A DNA stretch of 41,729 nt from Pleurocapsa sp. MO_226.B13 (GCA_030064795.1 JASJEI010000044.1:1-41729), one strand, 5' to 3'; counted from the first letter of the stretch, positions 1-8,770 are shown. The notes: generated by a model from the letters alone, not told the origin. Numbers and translations are program-made.

Positions 1-171
1 CCGTCGGCAAATCTGGGAATGTCGGTTGGGGAGATGATTCTAGTTGTATCTCCTCCAGGTTCTGAGTTTCTGCTTGGTCGAAAGTTTCTGCTTCTGCTTC
101 CGTCGGCAAATCTGGGAATGTCGGTTGGGGAAATGATTCTAGTTGTATGTTCTCCAGGTTCTGAGTTTCTG
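1..171 (-). repeat. 99-bp tandem repeat in the acidic tail
   Basis: The segments at 1-72 and 100-171 are nearly identical, giving a 99-bp (33-codon) period that runs off the left edge. In the protein each copy carries QNLE(E/N)IQLES followed by PQPTFPDLPT. The period is a multiple of three, so copy number can change without breaking the frame. Confidence 0.85.
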
Positions 172-2659
172 ACACGAAAGCCTCAATTTCGTTGTCTGTT
201 TCGGCTTCTAGAGATAAAAACTCATCCGTAGTTTCTTCCTCTAGTACAAAATCATCGCTAAATTCTCGATCGCCCTCAGCTATAGTAGTATCGTCAGCTT
301 CCATCTCATTAGAGTCGGTAATAATTTCCTCTACCCCCCGATCTACATCATCATTTGTTTGTATTTTTGTCGGTTGGTCAGAAAACTCACCAGTTTGTAA
401 CCAAGTTGGATGTTCGCTTTCAAATTCTGGTTCTGGACTTGCTACAGGTTCTTCCCAAGCGTCTTCTGTGTCCTCCGAAAATTTGGAGGCTGCTGCACCA
501 TCAATAGCTGCTGACTCTGATATGGGGGATGGTTCATCTAACAATTCAGAAGTAACGCTATCTGTATCTTCTGTTACACCAGTTTGTAGTTTTATTGATT
601 GCTCGCTAAGTTGTAAATCCGTCTCTTGCTCTGTGAATTCGCTGACTGGATTGGAAGGAATTTCTTCAAATAAAGGAGTTTCAACTACAGGAGTATCGGC
701 TTCAGTCTCGTCAAGATCGAGATTGTCTAATCCTGCTGACTCTAGATTATCCTCCGCGCTTTTTTGATTTTCTTCAAAATTGGTAAATGCTGCGTTTTCT
801 GCGATCGCAGCACTCCCTGTAGATAAGGCCGCGCCACTAACTTGAGAAGTCTGCTCGATAGCATTGTCAGCCACACGGTTCGAGTCAGCTGCAACATTTG
901 CACCAATAGCCGATAGTTCTCCACCGCCAGGTAAACCAGAGCCTCCTCCACTTCCACCGAGAGAATCAAGATTGGGAAGATTGCTAAGAGCGGGTTCGCG
1001 ATCGCTTTTGTTTTTATTACCCAAAGCAAAGACGGCTACTGCTGCTAACAATGGCACTCCCAAGACTAGAGGGATCCACCACCACCATATTCCTTCTCGT
1101 TTTCCAGCAGCTGATTCATCTGCTTCTACTTCTCCAGGAACAATTACTTCATCACTAGTTTGTACGGTTAGATTACCCGCTCCAGTTTCTTCTAAATCGG
1201 TTTGTGCATTTGGTTCGCCACTACCTTCAATCTCTGGGTTAACTTCACCACTGCCTTCGATATCGGGGTTGACTTCCCCACTTTCGTTTAACTCAGGATT
1301 AATTTCTCCACTTTCGTTTAATTCTGAATTAATTTCCCCACTGCCTTCGATATTGGGGTTAATTTCCCCACTACCCTCGATATCTGAATTAACTTCTCCG
1401 CTACCTTCTGTATTAACTTGAGCTACTGCCTCTGGAGTCTCTGTTTCAGAAGTTGCCGATTCTGGATTTACTTCCGCGCTTTCTGGTGTTTCGACTTGAG
1501 CTACTGCCTCTGGAGTCTCTGTTTCGGAAGTTGCTGATTCTGAATTTACTTCCGCGCTCTCTGGTGTTTCGACTTGAGCTACTGCCTCTGGAGTCTCTGT
1601 TTCAGAAGTTGCCGATTCTGGATTTACTTCCGCGCTCTCTGGTGTTTCGACTTGAGCTACTGCCTCTGGAGTCTCTGTTTCAGAAGTTGCTTCAGTATTT
1701 GTATTTGTTTGAGGTGTAGCGATCGCGGCCGAGGATGTATTCTCGACTGTATTTGTATATTGAACGGCGATATCATGGGCAATATTATGAGCTACAGAAC
1801 CCAATCGATTGGCAATTGCTTGTTCTCCCCCTTCTGCGGTAGCAAAGCCCAAAAATGCCTCACTCGTCTCACTAGGAGTCCCCCGATACACTAGATAGAA
1901 AGGTTGGGAAAAAGGATATCTGAGGTCGTCAGGTCTGGTTTCATACATACTAAGGATTTTGACATCATCGCGATCGATCACGTCATTTGCCACTGCGTAA
2001 CCGATACCATTTGACCCCAGTCGAGAAATTATCTTGTCTATATCGTAGCTGTGTAATTTAGTCGCATTATCACCTGTAGCAAATTCGCCCTCCTGGAAAA
2101 CTGGATAGTTAAGAAAAGCTTGTCTGGTATCGTTAGAATCTGGTAAGTCTACCAAAGAAATTTCACCAGGAGTTCCATTAAGCTCTGACCAATCAGTGAT
2201 TTCGCCTCTAAATATTTGCGCAAATTGAGATATAGTTAGGCTGCCATGATAGTGATTGTCTGGGGAAACTACGATCGCAATTTTTTCTCGGCTAATCGGT
2301 ACTGCTACCAATCCCTGTTGTTGCTCTGCTGCGGTCAGATCGCGACCAATGCCAACTAAGTCTACTTTGCCTTTCGACAAAGCTTCAAGTGCCTTTTCAG
2401 AACTTTTAATCTCCAAATCGACTTCCGCTTGAGGATATTTAGCAATAAAACTTTCTTTTAGACTTTGATTGATGCTTTCGATGCTGTTTGATGCTGCTAT
2501 CTTGATCGTTGCTTCTTCTGATAGCTGTTCGGGAACAGTAAAAGTCTCAGGTGTTGCATCAGCTCGCGCTAATAAAAAAGCTTCAGCTGGTTTTGTCACT
2601 CCAACTAAAGCTAATAGTATTGCTAATGTAACTAGAGGATTATTTGGTTTATGTAACAT
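1..2659 (-). CDS. PstS-like substrate-binding domain protein with repeats, one TM helix and acidic tail (partial)
   Basis: The frame is open from ATG at 2659 to the left edge (886 codons, no stop), so the C-terminus is missing. Residues 1-27 form a signal peptide ending AEA. Residues about 49-290 resemble the phosphate ABC-transporter substrate-binding family (motifs VDLVGIGRDLT, FRGEITDWSEL, GIGYAVAN). Then come four 26-residue repeats (about 318-416, ATSETETPEAVAQVE type) and seven 10-residue repeats (about 416-486, EGSGEVNPDI type). A WWWW-led membrane helix lies at about 524-546, then a Gly-rich linker and a long acidic tail with a 33-residue repeat at the edge. I infer an exported sensor or scaffold with the binding domain outside and the acidic tail in the cytoplasm. 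Some cyanobacterial proteins of this plan are, from memory, annotated with DUF4912; that part would lie outside the window. No ABC permease or ATPase gene is adjacent, so phosphate transport is not supported. Confidence 0.85.
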   Translation of the reverse strand, partial: MLHKPNNPLVTLAILLALVGVTKPAEAFLLARADATPETFTVPEQLSEEATIKIAASNSIESINQSLKESFIAKYPQAEVDLEIKSSEKALEALSKGKVDLVGIGRDLTAAEQQQGLVAVPISREKIAIVVSPDNHYHGSLTISQFAQIFRGEITDWSELNGTPGEISLVDLPDSNDTRQAFLNYPVFQEGEFATGDNATKLHSYDIDKIISRLGSNGIGYAVANDVIDRDDVKILSMYETRPDDLRYPFSQPFYLVYRGTPSETSEAFLGFATAEGGEQAIANRLGSVAHNIAHDIAVQYTNTVENTSSAAIATPQTNTNTEATSETETPEAVAQVETPESAEVNPESATSETETPEAVAQVETPESAEVNSESATSETETPEAVAQVETPESAEVNPESATSETETPEAVAQVNTEGSGEVNSDIEGSGEINPNIEGSGEINSELNESGEINPELNESGEVNPDIEGSGEVNPEIEGSGEPNAQTDLEETGAGNLTVQTSDEVIVPGEVEADESAAGKREGIWWWWIPLVLGVPLLAAVAVFALGNKNKSDREPALSNLPNLDSLGGSGGGSGLPGGGELSAIGANVAADSNRVADNAIEQTSQVSGAALSTGSAAIAENAAFTNFEENQKSAEDNLESAGLDNLDLDETEADTPVVETPLFEEIPSNPVSEFTEQETDLQLSEQSIKLQTGVTEDTDSVTSELLDEPSPISESAAIDGAAASKFSEDTEDAWEEPVASPEPEFESEHPTWLQTGEFSDQPTKIQTNDDVDRGVEEIITDSNEMEADDTTIAEGDREFSDDFVLEEETTDEFLSLEAETDNEIEAFVSETQNLENIQLESFPQPTFPDLPTEAEAETFDQAETQNLEEIQLESSPQPTFPDLPT
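1202..1410 (-). repeat. 30-bp coding tandem repeat (about 7 copies)
   Basis: A 30-bp unit repeats about seven times with drift. It encodes a 10-residue motif (E/N)(G/E)SGE(V/I)N(P/S)(D/E)(I/L) just before the membrane helix of the substrate-binding-like protein. It probably forms a flexible, acidic extracytoplasmic stalk. Confidence 0.85.
1412..1705 (-). repeat. 78-bp coding tandem repeat (four copies)
   Basis: The core GCCTCTGGAG recurs at 1428, 1506, 1584 and 1662, an exact 78-bp period. Copies are nearly identical. Each encodes 26 residues rich in Thr, Glu, Pro and Ser. The close identity suggests recent expansion or gene conversion. Confidence 0.9.
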
Positions 2660-3061
2660 TTCAGCTCTAAATTGTATCCAATTATTTGGCGATTAATTAT
2701 GTGTGGCTCAAAGCCAGGATTTAAGTAGGGGCAGCCTTGTTAAGTATCTAGGGAACAGTAGAAACACTTAATTATACCGAAGTTAGAATATACGATCAAA
2801 AACACCAAGCTATTTCTATATGAAGCCACTTTAATATGAAAATCTGGTAAATGAATTTTCCTAACAGACTATTAATTATTGAGAAATGTGATGAATTTGT
2901 TGATGAGAAATTATTCATGATTAATTGTTAATTAGGTTTAGTTCGTGAATCTAAGAATTGCCCTATATTTGGCAAAAAAAACACCTAACAACTTAAATTT
3001 AAAGTCATTAGATGTTTGAGTCGATTAGAACTAGATAATCGAGCTAAATTTGGCAAAATCT
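2660..3061. other. Intergenic, 402 bp
   Basis: AT-rich spacer between two minus-strand genes. It should contain the promoter of the repeat protein (leader reading leftward from about 2800) and the terminator of the dehydrogenase gene, listed separately. A small TGGCT-CAA-AGCCA hairpin lies at 2704-2716 in the leader. No open frame with coding character was seen. Confidence 0.5.
2974..3017 (-). terminator. Intrinsic terminator after the dehydrogenase gene
   Basis: Read on the minus strand, AACATCTAA (3016-3008) pairs with TTAGGTGTT (2988-2980) with one G-U pair. An inner AT-rich stem extends it, and the arm is followed by a run of eight T ending at 2974. It sits 45 bp past the stop at 3062, where an intrinsic terminator is expected. 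Confidence 0.75.
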
Positions 3062-4204
3062 TTAGACTTTAATTCTCTCTATCTCTACCGTAGTTGAAAC
3101 CATAGCTGCAACTAGTTGTTCGGCAGAGACGACAAAGGGTAATCTGTGTATATCTGATTCTCCTCGAGTGGCGATCGCTGCTGCGTGACGTAGTTGGGCT
3201 AAGGTAATATCTGCTAAACCTAAATCTTCTAGGGTTTTGGGCAAACCGATTTCGTTATAAAACTTTATCAGTTGTTTTCTGGCTTCCGTTGCTAGTTTGT
3301 TGCCTTGCACCATTTCTTCTAAACGCAACTGGACTAAAATACCGTAGGCGACTTTTTCGCCGTGTAGTACGTCGTGAGCTTCCAGTAAATGAGTTAAACC
3401 ATTGTGAACTGCATGAGCAGCGACAGTACGACAATCTGCCCCACCAATACCACCAATTACCCCTGCCAGCAATACAGTAGCATCGACCACTTCGCGCCAT
3501 TCATCACTATCGGGTTGTTCTAAGGCGATCGCCGATTTTTGCAAAAGAATGTCGCGTAAGATTCTGGCTTGTTGTACTGCCGAAATTAAGAGAGTAGCGG
3601 TAGAATCACCACTGCTAACCGATGCTTCGTACCATTTGGCGATCGCATCACCAATTCCTGCAATCAAAGTCCGTTTTGGCGCAGTGCGAACCAAACTATA
3701 GTCTAGAATCAATAGATCGGGACAGCGAGCTAAAGTTACATCATATTGAAATGCTCCTGCTTCTGAATAAATATTAGACAAAGCCGTCCACCCCGCACAG
3801 GTAGCACCAGAAGTAGGAATTGTCACCGCAGGCAGATCGCACTGATAAGCGAGTAATTTAGCGGTATCTAGAGCTTTGCCTCCACCAATACCAATAATCA
3901 AATCCGATCGATGTTCTAAAGCCAGATCCTTGAGTCTGGTTAAGGAAGATTCTGCACAGTCTGGGCTATAGCTGGCAAACTGACTCTCAAGTTTTTCGGT
4001 TTTAAAAATAGGCTGCAACCGAGATTTAATCGTAGTCATGGTTTTATCGCCACCTACCACCAGGGGACGCACACCCAATTTAGCGATTTCTTTACCCGAT
4101 GTCGCCAAACAATTTTCGCCACGCAATACCCTTGCAGGAGCGATGGATAAGGGAGTATGGCTAGTGATAGTTTTATTTACGGTTGCAGTGCCTTTTTTAC
4201 TCAT
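3062..4204 (-). CDS. Iron/zinc-containing alcohol dehydrogenase family, glycerol dehydrogenase-like
   Basis: A 380-residue protein of the group III (GldA-type) metal-dependent dehydrogenase family, which oxidises glycerol or a similar polyol with NAD+. The NAD-binding motif GIGGGKALDTAK is at 105-116. Metal ligands of the family are visible: Asp186 in GIGDAIAKWYE, His267 in AVHNGL and His281 in HGEKVA. The length suits GldA (about 365-380) with a short N-terminal extension. It begins 46 bp after the ycf51 stop on the same strand, so the two may be cotranscribed. Substrate cannot be read from sequence; glycerol-1-phosphate or another polyol is possible. Start ATG at 4204. Confidence 0.88.
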   Translation of the reverse strand: MSKKGTATVNKTITSHTPLSIAPARVLRGENCLATSGKEIAKLGVRPLVVGGDKTMTTIKSRLQPIFKTEKLESQFASYSPDCAESSLTRLKDLALEHRSDLIIGIGGGKALDTAKLLAYQCDLPAVTIPTSGATCAGWTALSNIYSEAGAFQYDVTLARCPDLLILDYSLVRTAPKRTLIAGIGDAIAKWYEASVSSGDSTATLLISAVQQARILRDILLQKSAIALEQPDSDEWREVVDATVLLAGVIGGIGGADCRTVAAHAVHNGLTHLLEAHDVLHGEKVAYGILVQLRLEEMVQGNKLATEARKQLIKFYNEIGLPKTLEDLGLADITLAQLRHAAAIATRGESDIHRLPFVVSAEQLVAAMVSTTVEIERIKV

Positions 4205-4250
4205 ATTTGCTCGTAAATTAGATATTTTATTACTCTTTACTCTGTCTCAT

Positions 4251-4775
4251 TTAGCTGCTAACTGAGTTGGGTAGCCGATCTAAACTCTGGGAAAAAAGAT
4301 TAATTTCAATATTCTCCTCGTCCCTAGAAATAAGCGATCGCTTGGCTTCTCCCAGAAAAAGAGGTTGAGAAATTCCCGCTTCAGGGTGCAAGACAGTTCT
4401 GAGTTTGACCGTAAATCGATCGTTGCCACCTGCGCCAGTCCTACCATAAGAATACAAATCGGTAATCGCCTGAAGCAAGGTCGGTTCGATGGCGGATTTC
4501 TCTATATCGGGTGCTACAGCTACTACTGCTTGATTTGCGCCGTTGTCATAAACCAGAGTATAGCGGGCCGCGCCAGCTATTTCTTGATGAGGAAAGAAAC
4601 TCAAACCCAAGGCAAAGGTTCCTACGGTGAGTAACCCCATAAAACTAGTTACGCCAACCAGACGAAAACGAAAACCCCAACCTGCAATAAAAGCGACAAT
4701 AGTCGCAACTAAAGCAAAAATAGTTACATATCCCAACCACTTACCATAGGTAAAAAGTTCGCTAGTAAAATCCAT
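4251..4775 (-). CDS. ycf51: Ycf51 family protein (DUF2518)
   Basis: A 174-residue protein with two N-terminal membrane helices (about 13-33 and 38-60) and a soluble C-terminal domain. Family-typical segments are FRFRLVGVTSFMGLLTVG, YTLVYDNGANQAVVAV and RTVLHPEAGISQPLFLG. Ycf51 occurs in cyanobacteria and some algal plastids; its biochemical role is not established as far as I know. The two helices indicate membrane anchoring, probably thylakoid or plasma membrane, with the domain on one face. It is the first gene of a likely two-gene unit with the downstream dehydrogenase. Confidence 0.88.
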   Translation of the reverse strand: MDFTSELFTYGKWLGYVTIFALVATIVAFIAGWGFRFRLVGVTSFMGLLTVGTFALGLSFFPHQEIAGAARYTLVYDNGANQAVVAVAPDIEKSAIEPTLLQAITDLYSYGRTGAGGNDRFTVKLRTVLHPEAGISQPLFLGEAKRSLISRDEENIEINLFSQSLDRLPNSVSS

Positions 4776-4827
4776 ATATTGTTGTTTGTCTAAAAAAGTT
4801 TATCTTTTACAGAGTTTTATTTTATAG

Positions 4828-5031
4828 CCATCTAGCCCATCACCATCAGCTTTTAGTGATGTAGGATATGAATATTGTGTGGATATTTATTTTAAATCTA
4901 CGGAAGTGTACGCCAAGAAAATAGCCAATATTCCTCAATTAGATAGAAGTACATCTATTCCAGAATTGGAAACTAAACTAGCCAAGCAAAAAGATATTCG
5001 TTTGGGTACTTGTTTGGGTACTTATATATAG
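4828..5031 (+). pseudogene. Possible coding remnant, unidentified
   Basis: The frame is open from just after a TAG at 4825 to TAG at 5029-5031, about 67 codons without a plausible start. Its composition looks protein-like (VGYEYCVDIYFKSTEVYAKK, then SIPELETKLAKQKDIRLGT). I do not recognise the family. It may be the 3' end of a gene whose 5' part was lost when the region eroded. Confidence 0.25.
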
Positions 5032-5129
5032 GATGCAAGTAGAGGATATTTATCGCTCGAGCGATCGCTCTAAATTTAAACGCTGCAATTGTAGAATTAA
5101 ACAGCGAGTAATTATTAATTATTTATCGA

Positions 5130-5145
5130 TGGAGCGATCGCTCCA
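5130..5145. repeat. 16-bp perfect palindrome centred on HIP1
   Basis: TGGAGCGATCGCTCCA is a perfect inverted repeat around GCGATCGC. A second HIP1-centred palindrome, GAGCGATCGCTC, lies 60 bp upstream at 5059-5070. Confidence 0.7.
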
Positions 5146-5215
5146 CAACATGATTGTTTAAATTTACTGCGCTTTTCAAGTCATTAGACCACAATGATCG
5201 AATTTAAAAAAAGCG

Positions 5216-5255
5216 CGTGGGCTACGCTGCGGCTTCCGCAGCTAGTAGAACCACG
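5216..5255. repeat. GC-rich hairpin, probable dispersed repeat
   Basis: An inner stem GCTGCGG-CTT-CCGCAGC (5226-5242) is enclosed by CGTGG (5216-5220) pairing with CCACG (5251-5255). The GC-rich stem in AT-rich DNA is typical of small dispersed palindromic repeats in cyanobacterial intergenic regions. There is no T-run, so a terminator role is unlikely. Confidence 0.5.
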
Positions 5256-5635
5256 TAAGAAGCTAAGAAGCTCACAGCTGATAGCTAAAAGCTACGAACT
5301 AGTTCATTAACATCGGAACGGACATCTCACAGGGAGCACCCGTGTCCTCGTCTATTCAACTGAAAACGGCTGTAATTGCTCCCTCGAAAATTGTAACCCT
5401 CAAGTAGTAAGCACTTTATTAATCTTAATAAATAGAGGATTACCAGATTCAGACAAGGCTTTATGTTGGAAAATGACGATCGCTTTATCTACCGATCTGA
5501 GTTAAAGGCTATTTTTAAAAACAGATGAACTATTAGCGAGATTTACGCTAACTTAAAGATTGAGAAGATTTATCAACAGCTTATAGCTACAAACCCACAA
5601 AAACAAGCTACTTTAACCTCCAGCGTAAATCATCA

Positions 5636-7642
5636 ATGAGCCTATTCAATCTGAATGCACCCTTTGAACCCCAAGGAGATCAGCCAACGGCGATCGCGCA
5701 ATTAACCGAATCATTGCAAGCAGGTAATACTTTTCAGACTCTTTTAGGGGCGACGGGAACGGGTAAGACTTTTTCTATTGCCAATATTATTAGTAATGTG
5801 GAAAAGCCGACTCTGGTTTTGGCACACAATAAAACCTTAGCAGCCCAGTTGTGCAATGAGTTGAGACAATTTTTCCCCGACAATGCGGTGGAATATTTTG
5901 TTAGTTATTACGACTACTATCAACCAGAGGCATATATCCCCGTTAGCGATACCTATATTGAAAAGACAGCTTCAATTAACGATGAAATCGATATGTTGCG
6001 TCACTCGGCAACGCGATCGCTTTTTGAACGGCGAGATGTAATTGTGGTGGCATCAATTAGCTGTATTTATGGTTTGGGAATGCCAGCCGAATATCTCAAT
6101 GCTTCTGTCCCTCTAAAGTTGGGCATGGAAATCGATCAACGAGAATTGTTGCGGGATTTAGTTACAGTACAGTATTCCCGCAATGATATCGAACTGGAGA
6201 GGGGGCGGTTTCGAGTAAAGGGAGATGTGCTAGAAATTGTTCCCGCCTATGAAGATCGCATCATTCGCATTGAATTTTTTGGCGATGAGATCGAAGCCCT
6301 GCGTTATGTCGATCCCGTGACGGGGGAAATCTTACAGAGTATGAATGGAGTCAATATCTATCCCGCCCGTCACTTTGTCACACCTCAAGAACGATTAGAA
6401 GCAGCTTGTTTGAATATTCGACAGGAATTGGAAGCCCGTTTAATTGAATTAGAAAGCGAGAATAAATTACTAGAAGCCCAAAGATTAGAACAACGCTGTC
6501 GTTATGACTTGGAACTGTTGCAAGAAGTTGGTTACTGTAACGGTGTGGAAAACTATTCTCGCCATCTAGCAGGAAGACAACCAGGCGCGCCTCCAGAATG
6601 TTTGGTAGATTATTTTCCCGATGATTGGTTACTGGTAATTGATGAATCTCACGTTACCGTACCCCAACTAAGAGGGATGTATAATGGCGATCGCGCCCGT
6701 AAGAAGGTGTTGATCGAACATGGGTTTAGATTGCCTTCGGCTGCGGATAATCGCCCCCTCAAAGCCGATGAGTTTTGGCAGAAGGTGAATCAGTGCGTGT
6801 TTGTTTCGGCTACCCCTGCTAAGTGGGAATTGGAACAGTCAGAAGATCGGTTAGCACAGCAAATTATCCGCCCCACAGGAGTTGTCGATCCCGAAATTTT
6901 GGTTCGCCCGACAGATGGACAGGTAGACGATCTTTTAGGAGAAATCAAAGAACGGGCGAGTCTAGGGGAACGGGTATTAATTACTACCCTAACTAAAAAG
7001 ATGGCAGAAGATCTCAGCGAATATTTTGCCGAACGAGATATTCGGGTGCAGTATTTGCATTCGGAGATTAAATCAATCGAACGAATTGAAATTTTACAGT
7101 CTCTGAGAAAAGGCGAGTTTGATGTTTTGATTGGAGTTAATTTATTGCGGGAAGGTTTAGATTTACCCGAAGTATCTTTGGTGGCAATTCTCGATGCCGA
7201 TAAAGAAGGATTTTTGCGATCGGAAAGTTCTTTAATTCAAACAGTTGGGAGGGCTGCCCGTCACGTTCGAGGACAGGCAATCTTGTATGCCGATAACCTA
7301 ACCGACAGTATGGCAAGGGCGATCGAAGAAACCGAAAGAAGACGCAATATTCAAATTGCCTACAACAAAATGCACAATATTACCCCCAAACCGATTGTGA
7401 AAAATGAAGAGAATTCTATTCTGGCTTTCTTAGATATATCCCGCCGTCTCAACTCCGAACAACTAGAAGAAATCTACGAACAATCCGATGAATTACCTCT
7501 AGAAAAAGTCCCCGCCCTAATCGAACAACTAGAGGCAAAAATGAAAGAAGCAGCTAAAAATTTAGAGTTTGAAGAAGCAGCAAAATATCGCGATCGCATT
7601 TTAAAATTACGGGATAAATTGTTAGGAAGAAATAAGAAATGA
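5636..7642 (+). CDS. uvrB: Excinuclease ABC subunit B
   Basis: UvrB (668 residues, normal length) is the damage-verifying helicase-like subunit of nucleotide excision repair. It is loaded by UvrA and recruits UvrC. Visible features: Walker A GATGTGKT (38-45), the beta-hairpin region after [13 protein letters not shown], the Walker B-type box VIDESHV, helicase motifs near [23 protein letters not shown] and QTVGRAARH, and a C-terminal UVR domain ([24 protein letters not shown]) that contacts UvrC. Start ATG at 5636 has no strong Shine-Dalgarno but matches the conserved N-terminus FEPQGDQP. It stands alone, with decayed DNA on both sides. Confidence 0.98.
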   Translation: MSLFNLNAPFEPQGDQPTAIAQLTESLQAGNTFQTLLGATGTGKTFSIANIISNVEKPTLVLAHNKTLAAQLCNELRQFFPDNAVEYFVSYYDYYQPEAYIPVSDTYIEKTASINDEIDMLRHSATRSLFERRDVIVVASISCIYGLGMPAEYLNASVPLKLGMEIDQRELLRDLVTVQYSRNDIELERGRFRVKGDVLEIVPAYEDRIIRIEFFGDEIEALRYVDPVTGEILQSMNGVNIYPARHFVTPQERLEAACLNIRQELEARLIELESENKLLEAQRLEQRCRYDLELLQEVGYCNGVENYSRHLAGRQPGAPPECLVDYFPDDWLLVIDESHVTVPQLRGMYNGDRARKKVLIEHGFRLPSAADNRPLKADEFWQKVNQCVFVSATPAKWELEQSEDRLAQQIIRPTGVVDPEILVRPTDGQVDDLLGEIKERASLGERVLITTLTKKMAEDLSEYFAERDIRVQYLHSEIKSIERIEILQSLRKGEFDVLIGVNLLREGLDLPEVSLVAILDADKEGFLRSESSLIQTVGRAARHVRGQAILYADNLTDSMARAIEETERRRNIQIAYNKMHNITPKPIVKNEENSILAFLDISRRLNSEQLEEIYEQSDELPLEKVPALIEQLEAKMKEAAKNLEFEEAAKYRDRILKLRDKLLGRNKK

Positions 7643-7736
7643 TGAATGATAGATCGGGAATTGAGTTGGCCGATGATCTTGATTTTAAATACTGAAGAGA
7701 TATTCATCAAAATCTTCCCAAAAACAGATAGATCGG

Positions 7737-7760
7737 AGAGACGTAAGATCTTACGTCTCT
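7737..7760. repeat. 24-bp perfect palindrome downstream of uvrB
   Basis: AGAGACGTAAGATC and its complement form a perfect 24-bp inverted repeat with no loop bases. It lies 95 bp past the uvrB stop. There is no T-run, so it is more likely a dispersed palindromic repeat than an intrinsic terminator, though it could stabilise the uvrB 3' end. Confidence 0.6.
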
Positions 7761-7812
7761 ACAAGATTTTACGGTTCAACAGATAAATCATCTGTCGCCA
7801 ACAGAATTTGAA

Positions 7813-8203
7813 ATGAATATAAATCCAAAACAAGATAGTAATATATATTTTGCAGCCGTTGGAGACGTACACGGTTATATTCATCAAATGGTGAGGTTGT
7901 TACGACTGGGCAGCAGGTATAATTTCTCTAGAAGCATTACAACTATTTCAAAAAAGATATTCTAATGCTAGATATGATGAAATTGGTAATGAGTATGCTC
8001 GTATATTAATTGAAGCACTAAAACCGCAATTAGTTTTATGCGGTCATTTACATTTTAAATATCGCTATTCTCTACCAGTATCTTCTCAGAAAATTAGTAA
8101 AATTTGTTGTTTAGCAAACGTGCAACAAGGAAAAGATGCTATAGCAATATTTTGTATAACTCCAGAATTAAAGATTATCGAAGTTACGGATAAAGATATT
8201 TAA
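7813..8203 (+). pseudogene. Metallophosphoesterase pseudogene, internally deleted
   Basis: ATG at 7813 opens a frame with the calcineurin-type motif VGDVHG (residues about 16-21) followed by YIHQMVRLL; this frame soon loses homology and stops near 7965. A different frame then carries a coherent C-terminal half: SLEALQLFQKRYSNARYDE, then LVLCGHLHFKYRY with the family's GHxH metal motif, ending at TAA 8201-8203. The central metal motifs (GDxx and GNHE) are absent. I infer deletion of the middle of the gene plus a frame change; the product cannot be functional. Confidence 0.75.
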
Positions 8204-8435
8204 CAATTAACAATTAGTGCGATATTTTGTCCGAACCATTAAACTAAAAAACAAAACGATATAAGTTTTCAGAATGGGATGTTACATCTTTTTCTGCTTG
8301 TATTTGGCGTTCAAGAGTGCGAATTTGGGCCTTGATTTGTCCTAATTGTGGCTGTCTGCGGAATTTAGTTCCGCAGTTTAAACGTCCCGTCCGAAGACAC
8401 AAGGCACATCGGTTTTCAGCCAAACATTAATTCAT

Positions 8436-8462
8436 AAAAAAAGGCTAGCAATCAAGCTAACC
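8436..8462 (-). terminator. Intrinsic terminator after the MoaD-like gene
   Basis: On the minus strand GGTTAGC (8462-8456) pairs with GCTAGCC (8449-8443) with one G-U pair across a 6-base loop, followed directly by seven T (8442-8436). It lies 32 bp past the stop at 8495, a textbook arrangement. Confidence 0.9.
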
Positions 8463-8494
8463 TCAACTGTTACGAAATCTGTAAATTAAAGCTT

Positions 8495-8770
8495 TTAACC
8501 CCCAGCAACCGCAGGAACGATACTCACTTCGTCACCATCCTGAAGTGCTGTATCTGTACCCTCAAGAAAACGGATATCTTCACTGTTGACATAAAGATTG
8601 AGAAAACGGCGAGGTTTGCCAGTTTCGTCACAAATGCGAGCCTTAATTCCAGGACAATTGTTTTCTAATGCGTCAATTAGCTCGTCAATATTACTGCCAC
8701 CACATTCGATAGTAGCTTGGTTGTTGGTGAACTTTTGTAGGGGAGTAGGAACTAATACTTTAACGGTCAT
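8495..8770 (-). CDS. MoaD/ThiS family sulfur-carrier-like protein
   Basis: A 91-residue beta-grasp protein ending SIVPAVAGG. The terminal Gly-Gly is the family's adenylation and thiocarboxylation site, so the protein is competent in principle as a sulfur carrier. Its N-terminus [15 protein letters not shown] and the [16 protein letters not shown] segment fit MoaD-like folds. It lies 70 bp after thrC on the same strand and before a strong terminator, so the two probably share a transcript. No molybdopterin or thiamine genes are nearby. That context favours a role linked to threonine synthase or a sulfur-amino-acid branch over MoaD or ThiS proper; this is inference. Confidence 0.88.
   Translation of the reverse strand: MTVKVLVPTPLQKFTNNQATIECGGSNIDELIDALENNCPGIKARICDETGKPRRFLNLYVNSEDIRFLEGTDTALQDGDEVSIVPAVAGG

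Larger units (their letters stand above)
4776..5635. other. Intergenic, 860 bp, eroded DNA with hairpin repeats
   Basis: No intact gene. A start-less plus-strand frame at 4828-5031 looks like a coding scrap (it contains VGYEYCVDIYFKSTE and ends TAG). Two HIP1-centred palindromes lie at 5059-5070 and 5130-5145, and a GC-rich hairpin repeat at 5216-5255. A region at 5303-5407 is either a structured element or the tail of a lost gene. A TTTATTAA-TC-TTAATAAA hairpin lies near 5412-5430. The uvrB promoter should be in the last 150 bp; I saw no clear LexA-type site. Confidence 0.5.
7643..8494. other. Intergenic, 852 bp, decayed
   Basis: Contains a 24-bp palindrome (7737-7760), a metallophosphoesterase pseudogene (7813-8203), a CTGCGGAA-TTTAG-TTCCGCAG hairpin (8356-8376) and the terminator of the MoaD-like gene (8436-8462). 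A minus-strand frame from TTG at 8423 to TAG at 8244 (59 codons, containing QIKAQIRTLERQIQAEKD) looks protein-like but has no good start and no family I recognise. Confidence 0.5.

Noticed and set aside
877..886. GGTTCGAGTC, like a tRNA T-loop
   Set aside because: It lies inside the large minus-strand coding region and no acceptor stem or anticodon arm can be formed around it.
192..1421. Ser/Thr-rich plus-strand open frames
   Set aside because: They are antisense to the acidic repeat protein. The minus frame has a signal peptide, a known domain and continuous coding over 2.6 kb.
1202..1705. Regularly spaced repeats resembling a CRISPR array
   Set aside because: Periods of 30 and 78 bp are head-to-tail with no unique spacers, and they translate as in-frame protein repeats.
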